DNA from: Candidatus Kaistia colombiensis
GTDB taxonomy: Bacteria; Pseudomonadota; Alphaproteobacteria; Rhizobiales; Kaistiaceae
Reading direction: 5' to 3'
Assembly: GCA_029203105.1 (NCBI GenBank)
Contig: CP119318.1
Coordinates: forward strand, 2,432,501-2,496,500
DNA length: 64,000 bases
The position numbers and the translations under genes are program-made. A model generated the notes under the pieces. It saw only the letters and a program-made list of their open reading frames with translations, made no database searches and was not told where the DNA came from. This document shows, in pieces, positions 59,971 to 64,000 of the stretch (the first letter of the stretch is position 1; every line of letters starts with the position of its first letter).

Positions 59971-61332
59971 ATGCGCGTCAACTCGCTCGCGTTTCGGCTG
60001 ATCGCCGGCGCGTCGCTGTGGAGCGCCATCGCGTTGGTCGTGGCCGGCGTGATCCTGACGTCGCTCTATCGCGATACCGTCGAACGCGCCTTCGACGAGC
60101 GCCTCTCCGTTTATCTGAAGACGCTCGTCGGCAACCTCGCCACCCAGGCGCCCGGCCAATTGGGTGATCCCGGCAATCTCGGCGAACAGCGCTTCGAGCT
60201 GATCTATTCCGGTTGGTACTGGCAGATCCGCCAGGTCAACGGGCCGGTCCTGCTCGCCTCGCGCTCGCTTTCGACCGATACGCTCGACATTGCCAACGCG
60301 ACCTCCCGCAGCTCGGTCGACGGCGTCGAGCAGGCGACGATGGAAGGGCCGGACAAGCAGCAATTGCGCGTCCTGCAGCGGACCATCACCTTCGACGTCG
60401 ACCACCGCTACGACGTGCTGATCGCCGGCAATGCCTCCGAGCTCCGGGAGGAGATCGCCGATTTCCGCACCAGCGTCGCGCTGACCCTGGCCGTGTTCGG
60501 CATCGGGCTGGTCGCCTCGACGGCATTCCAGATCCGCTGGGGCCTGCGGCCGCTCGATCAGGTGCGACGCGGCCTCGCGGCGCTTCGAAGCGGCAAGGAG
60601 CAGAGCCTCGATGGCCCGTTCCCGGCCGAGATCGAGCCGCTCGCCAAGGAACTCAACGCGCTGATGACCTCCAACCAGCAGATCATCGAGCGCGCGCGCA
60701 CCCATGTCGGCAATCTGGCCCACGCCCTGAAGACGCCGCTCAGCGTCATCGCCAACGAGGCGCGCTCGGACGAGGGTAAGCTGGCCTCGAAGGTCGGCGA
60801 GCAGGCCGAGATCATGCGGATGCAGATCAACCACCACCTCGATCGCGCGCGGATCGCGGCGCGCTCGCAGGTGATCGGCGCGGTGACGGAGGTCGAGCCG
60901 GTACTGGCGCGCCTCGTCCGCGCCATGCGCCGCATCCACGAGGATCGCGGCCTGACGATCGAGTTCCACGCCGCAGAGGCGGCGCGCTTCCGTGGCGAGC
61001 AACAGGATCTCGAGGAAATGGTCGGCAATCTGGTCGATAATGCCTGCAAGTGGGCGGCGTCGAAGGTTGCCGTCGAGGTCAGCCATATTCCGGCCGCCGG
61101 CGAGATGGACGGATCGCTGGTGATCCGCGTCGATGATGACGGCCCGGGATTGACGGCGGCGGAGATGCTGGAGGCGACGCGGCGCGGCAAGCGCCTCGAC
61201 GAAAGCAAGCCGGGTTCCGGCCTCGGGCTCTCGATCGTCACCGATCTGGCGTCGCTCTATGGCGGCGCTTTCGAGATGGATCGCTCTCCGCTCGGTGGAT
61301 TGCGGGCGGAAGTCCGGCTGCCGGCCGCATGA
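59971..61332 (+). CDS. feuQ: Sensor histidine kinase, FeuQ-like
   Basis: A 453-residue kinase. Two helices (about 10-30 and 166-187) enclose a periplasmic sensor domain, and a HAMP region follows. The phosphorylated His251 is in HVGNLAHALKTPLSVIANEA. The N-box is NLVDNACKWA and the G-box GSGLGLSIVTD. The placing before ccmI is the same as in rhizobia. It would be held in check by the periplasmic protein encoded upstream. Confidence 0.85.
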   Translation: MRVNSLAFRLIAGASLWSAIALVVAGVILTSLYRDTVERAFDERLSVYLKTLVGNLATQAPGQLGDPGNLGEQRFELIYSGWYWQIRQVNGPVLLASRSLSTDTLDIANATSRSSVDGVEQATMEGPDKQQLRVLQRTITFDVDHRYDVLIAGNASELREEIADFRTSVALTLAVFGIGLVASTAFQIRWGLRPLDQVRRGLAALRSGKEQSLDGPFPAEIEPLAKELNALMTSNQQIIERARTHVGNLAHALKTPLSVIANEARSDEGKLASKVGEQAEIMRMQINHHLDRARIAARSQVIGAVTEVEPVLARLVRAMRRIHEDRGLTIEFHAAEAARFRGEQQDLEEMVGNLVDNACKWAASKVAVEVSHIPAAGEMDGSLVIRVDDDGPGLTAAEMLEATRRGKRLDESKPGSGLGLSIVTDLASLYGGAFEMDRSPLGGLRAEVRLPAA

Positions 61333-61432
61333 GTTGGTTTGGAATCGCATTTCCGCCATGCTGATGTCGGATGTGCGGTTCGCGGGTAGGGCGGTGTCCG
61401 TGCGACGCGTGCGGACAAACGAGGTGTTGAAC

Positions 61433-61900
61433 ATGCGGCTTGCATCGATGGTTGTCCTGGGTGTCGCGGGAGCGACCTTGGCGGGCTGCGCCAGCACGGG
61501 CCCGAACGAGGGCATCGGCACGGTGAGCGGCGCGTTGATCGGTGGCGCCATCGGCAACCAGTTCGGCAGTGGCGGCGGCCGTGTCGCCGCGACGGCGGCC
61601 GGCGCGCTGATCGGCGGCGTCGTCGGTCAGTCGATCGGTCGCAGCCTCGACGAGCGCGAGCGCGAGCAGGCGCAGCAGGCCGAATTCCAGGCGCTCGAAT
61701 ATGGCCGGCCGGGTTCGCCGGTCGACTGGCGCGGCGACCGCGAGGGCTATCGCGGCGAGGTCGTTCCCGGTCCGCGCTATCGCGTCAACGCCTCGGACTG
61801 CCGCGACTATACCCACCGGATCTGGATCGGCGGCGAGCCGCAGGTGGCGCGCGGCACGGCCTGCCGTCAGGAGGACGGCACCTGGCGTCCGATCAACTGA
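61433..61900 (+). CDS. Glycine-zipper outer membrane lipoprotein (17 kDa antigen type)
   Basis: A 155-residue lipoprotein. The lipobox is LAGC (MRLASMVVLGVAGATLAGCA). A glycine-zipper segment (GALIGGAIGNQFGSGGGRVA; GALIGGVVGQSIGRSLDERE) covers about 30-75, followed by a basic/acidic body and a C-terminal domain with two Cys (ASDCRDYTHRIW; ARGTACRQEDGTWRPIN). It resembles the 17-kDa rickettsial surface antigen family. The start ATG 61433 is set by the signal peptide. Confidence 0.85.
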   Translation: MRLASMVVLGVAGATLAGCASTGPNEGIGTVSGALIGGAIGNQFGSGGGRVAATAAGALIGGVVGQSIGRSLDEREREQAQQAEFQALEYGRPGSPVDWRGDREGYRGEVVPGPRYRVNASDCRDYTHRIWIGGEPQVARGTACRQEDGTWRPIN

Positions 61901-61992
61901 TCGGTTCCTGCAACGCCCGGTTCCCCTCCGCGACAGAATGCGGCGTGCGCGGGCGCAGCTGACAGGCTAAAACGCGTCCAGGAACCGACATC

Positions 61993-63126
61993 ATGCTTCT
62001 CTGGATCGTCATGGCCGTTTTGACGGCCGCAGCCTCGCTTGCCGTGCTCATTCCCCTGGGCAGGCCGCCCCGTGCCGCCTCGGCCCACGCCGGGGCCGCC
62101 CGCTCGATCTATCGCGACCAGCTCGACGAACTGGCGCGCGACCGCGAGCGCGGATTGATCGGCGACGCCGAAGCCGACGCCGCCCGCGTCGAGATTTCCC
62201 GCCGTTTGCTGAACAGCGATGCGCCCGCGCCCGGCGATGCGACCGGGGCGAGCCCGGCGTACCGGATCGAGCGGCTGGTGGCGCTGGTCGCGATTCCGAT
62301 CGTGGCCATCGGCACCTATCTTTATGTCGGCGCGCCGCAGCTGGCCGATCGTCCGGTCGCCAGCCGGCAGGCGGAGCCTGCCGTGGAGGGCAGCGTCGAC
62401 AACCTGATCAGCAAGGTCGAGGCGCATCTCGCCGCCAATCCGGAGGATGGGCGAGGCTGGGAAGTGCTGGCGCCGATCTATATGCGGCTCGGGCGTTTCG
62501 ACGACGCCGTGCGCGCGCTCGGCAATGCCAAGCGGCTGCTCGGCTCCACGGCCGATCGGGAATCGCTCTATGGCGAGGCGCTGACGCGCGCGAGCGGCAA
62601 TGTCGTCACCGAGGATGCGCGCGCCGCCTTCGACCGGGCGCTGAAATTCGATCCCGAGGACGTGCGGTCGCGCTTCTTCATTGCGATGTCGCTCGGCCAG
62701 GCGGGGCGCAAGGACGACGCCATCGCCGCGTGGAAGGCGCTGATCGCCTCGGCGCCGGCCGACGCGCCCTGGCTTTCGGCGGCGCAGGCCGAGCTGGCGC
62801 AGTTCCAGCCGACCGCGACGGTCACTCCGGCTGCCCCGGTCGCGCCGGGCCCGACCGCCTCCGACGTCGCCGCGACGGCGGAACAGACCCCGGCCGAGCG
62901 CCAGCAGATGATCGAAGGCATGGTCGCGGGCCTCGCCGGCAAGCTGGAGGCCGACCCGGTCGACACGACCGGCTGGGAGCGCCTGTTCCGTGCCTATATG
63001 GTCCTTGGCAAGCCGGAAGCGGGCAAGGCAGCGCTGGTGCGCGCCCGGGCCCTGTTGGCCGAGCGGCCGGATCTTCTCGCCGTGGTCGAGCAGGCGGCGC
63101 ACGATATTGGCATTGGCAAGGATTGA
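61993..63126 (+). CDS. ccmI: Cytochrome c maturation protein CcmI (CycH)
   Basis: A 377-residue inner membrane protein. The first helix (MLLWIVMAVLTAAASLAVLI), the conserved RSIYRDQLDELARDRERGLI and the second helix (YRIERLVALVAIPIVAIGTY) come first. A periplasmic TPR domain from about 140 (SVDNLISKVEAHLAANPEDG, RGWEVLAPIYMRLGRFDDAV) follows. It holds apocytochrome c for the CcmF/H lyase. It is the first gene of the ccm operon here. Confidence 0.92.
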   Translation: MLLWIVMAVLTAAASLAVLIPLGRPPRAASAHAGAARSIYRDQLDELARDRERGLIGDAEADAARVEISRRLLNSDAPAPGDATGASPAYRIERLVALVAIPIVAIGTYLYVGAPQLADRPVASRQAEPAVEGSVDNLISKVEAHLAANPEDGRGWEVLAPIYMRLGRFDDAVRALGNAKRLLGSTADRESLYGEALTRASGNVVTEDARAAFDRALKFDPEDVRSRFFIAMSLGQAGRKDDAIAAWKALIASAPADAPWLSAAQAELAQFQPTATVTPAAPVAPGPTASDVAATAEQTPAERQQMIEGMVAGLAGKLEADPVDTTGWERLFRAYMVLGKPEAGKAALVRARALLAERPDLLAVVEQAAHDIGIGKD

Positions 63127-63135
63127 TCGTTCGAC

Positions 63136-63606
63136 ATGACGCGTAAGCAGCGCCGCCTGACCCTCATCAGCCTTGCCGGCGTCGTGCTGGCGAGCGCCGT
63201 CGGGCTCGTCCTTTTCGCGCTCTCGGACGGCATCACCTTCTTCACCTCGCCCTCGGACGTCCTGGCCAAGCCGCCGGCGCCGGACCAGCGGGTGCGGCTC
63301 GGCGGCCTCGTCGAGCAGGGCTCGATCGTCAAGGAGGCGGACGGCGTTGTCCGTTTCGCCGTGACGGACGGCAGGGCGACCGTGCCGGCGCGCTATGTCG
63401 GCATCCTGCCCGACCTGTTCCGCGAGGGGCAGGGCGTGGTGGCCGAGGGCAAGGTCGACGCCAACGGGCTGTTCGTGGCCGATACCGTGCTCGCCAAGCA
63501 TGACGAGACCTACATGCCGAAGGAGGTCGTCGAGGCTCTGAAGAAGAGCGGCGAATGGCGGCCGGAGGAAGGGAGCGGCCCGGCGCCGCAGGCGGTGCAG
63601 CGATGA
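63136..63606 (+). CDS. ccmE: Heme chaperone CcmE (CycJ)
   Basis: A 156-residue heme chaperone. It has an N-terminal anchor (LISLAGVVLASAVGLVLFAL), an OB-fold body (VRLGGLVEQGSIVKEADGVV, VVAEGKVDANGLFVADTVLA) and the heme-binding His122 in LAKHDETYMP (HxxxY). It hands heme to CcmF. It overlaps ccmF by 4 bases (ATGA). Confidence 0.94.
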   Translation: MTRKQRRLTLISLAGVVLASAVGLVLFALSDGITFFTSPSDVLAKPPAPDQRVRLGGLVEQGSIVKEADGVVRFAVTDGRATVPARYVGILPDLFREGQGVVAEGKVDANGLFVADTVLAKHDETYMPKEVVEALKKSGEWRPEEGSGPAPQAVQR

Positions 63607-64000
63607 TCGTCGAGATCGGCCACTACGCGCTCGTCCTGGCGCTGGCGTTGGCGCTGGCCGGCGGCACGCTGCCGTTCTGGGGCGCGCTGCGCGGCGATGT
63701 CCGGCTGATGGCGGTTGCCTCGACCACGGCGGTGGCGCAGTTCCTGCTGGTCGCGCTGAGCTTCGCGGTGCTGACCTACGCCTATGTCGTTTCCGATTTC
63801 TCCGTTCAGAACGTCGTCGAGAATTCGCATTCGCTGAAGCCGCTGCTCTACAAGGTGTCCGGCGTTTGGGGAAACCATGAAGGCTCGATGCTGCTCTGGG
63901 TTCTGATCCTGGTGCTGTTCGGCGCGCTCGTGGCGATGTTCAGCGAGAACCTGCCGCTGAAGCTGAAGGCGCTGGTGCTTTCGGTGCAGTCCTGGATCAG
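63603..64000 (+). CDS. ccmF: Cytochrome c heme lyase CcmF (CycK), 5' part
   Basis: The first 132 residues, with the window edge cutting the rest. MIVEIGHYALVLALALALAG starts it, and LKPLLYKVSGVWGNHEGSML is the start of the conserved WGxHEGS heme-handling motif region. It is the large membrane subunit of heme lyase. The order ccmI-ccmE-ccmF continues the operon. Confidence 0.93.
   Translation, partial: MIVEIGHYALVLALALALAGGTLPFWGALRGDVRLMAVASTTAVAQFLLVALSFAVLTYAYVVSDFSVQNVVENSHSLKPLLYKVSGVWGNHEGSMLLWVLILVLFGALVAMFSENLPLKLKALVLSVQSWI

Noticed and set aside
1..64000. CRISPR arrays
   Set aside because: The many short palindromes are dispersed single units. No evenly spaced direct repeats with unique spacers and no cas genes were seen.

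Overview
The window is a stretch of chromosome from a high-GC alphaproteobacterium, most likely of the order Hyphomicrobiales (Rhizobiales). The pointers are Omp25/Omp31-type small porins with the FGLNYKF end, a FeuP/FeuQ-like two-component pair directly before the ccmI-ccmE-ccmF cytochrome c maturation genes, DUF2336/DUF1491/DUF2161 proteins, and a Rhodobacter-type gene transfer agent (RcGTA-like) cluster. I cannot fix the genus from sequence alone.

Region 1 (1-9 kb): a PAS sensor kinase overlapping a peptidoglycan-binding protein, DUF1491 and DUF2336 proteins, a DUF1254/DUF1214 pair, an EamA permease, and a decayed second copy of the last half of that permease. Region 2 (9.3-12.8 kb): an AT-richer gene for an 826-residue SIR2-STAND-type protein, a candidate single-gene anti-phage system, facing a DUF2161 PD-(D/E)XK protein. 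Region 3 (12.8-25.3 kb): envelope and resistance genes, namely a GNAT acetyltransferase, an L,D-transpeptidase lipoprotein, a LysR/PACE efflux pair with a clear operator, a serine hydrolase, three tandem Omp25-like porins plus the remnant of a fourth, a class A PBP, a YcgN protein, and an AraC/PhyH divergent pair.

Region 4 (25.4-36.2 kb) is a patchwork: an Mrr-like restriction enzyme, an aldo/keto reductase and a nucleotidyltransferase each carry a single-base frameshift. Around them lie an intact aldo/keto reductase, a RibD-type reductase, a PQQ dehydrogenase with a separate membrane protein, an SDR, and an AT-rich gene with a HEPN-like RNxxxH motif.

Region 5 (36.6-58.9 kb) is a nearly complete GTA-like cluster in RcGTA order: small and large terminase, portal, g3.5, prohead protease, capsid, connectors, tail terminator, tail tube, chaperones, tape measure, distal tail, hub, NlpC/P60 peptidase and TIM-barrel megatron. 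These are followed by head-spike and lysis (lysozyme plus holin-like) genes. There is no integrase, repressor or replication gene. Host-type genes on the opposite strand interrupt it (diguanylate cyclase, GNAT, a 99-residue protein). At least five families of palindromic repeats have entered it; two insertions lie in frame inside structural genes (45.6 and 47.7 kb), and a third appears to supply the stop codon of one of those genes.

Region 6 (59-64 kb): a PepSY protein, FeuP and FeuQ homologues, a glycine-zipper lipoprotein, then ccmI, ccmE and the start of ccmF, cut by the window edge.

The strongest leads are the coding palindromic insertions in the GTA tail/connector genes and the SIR2-STAND protein whose usual catalytic His position is Asn.
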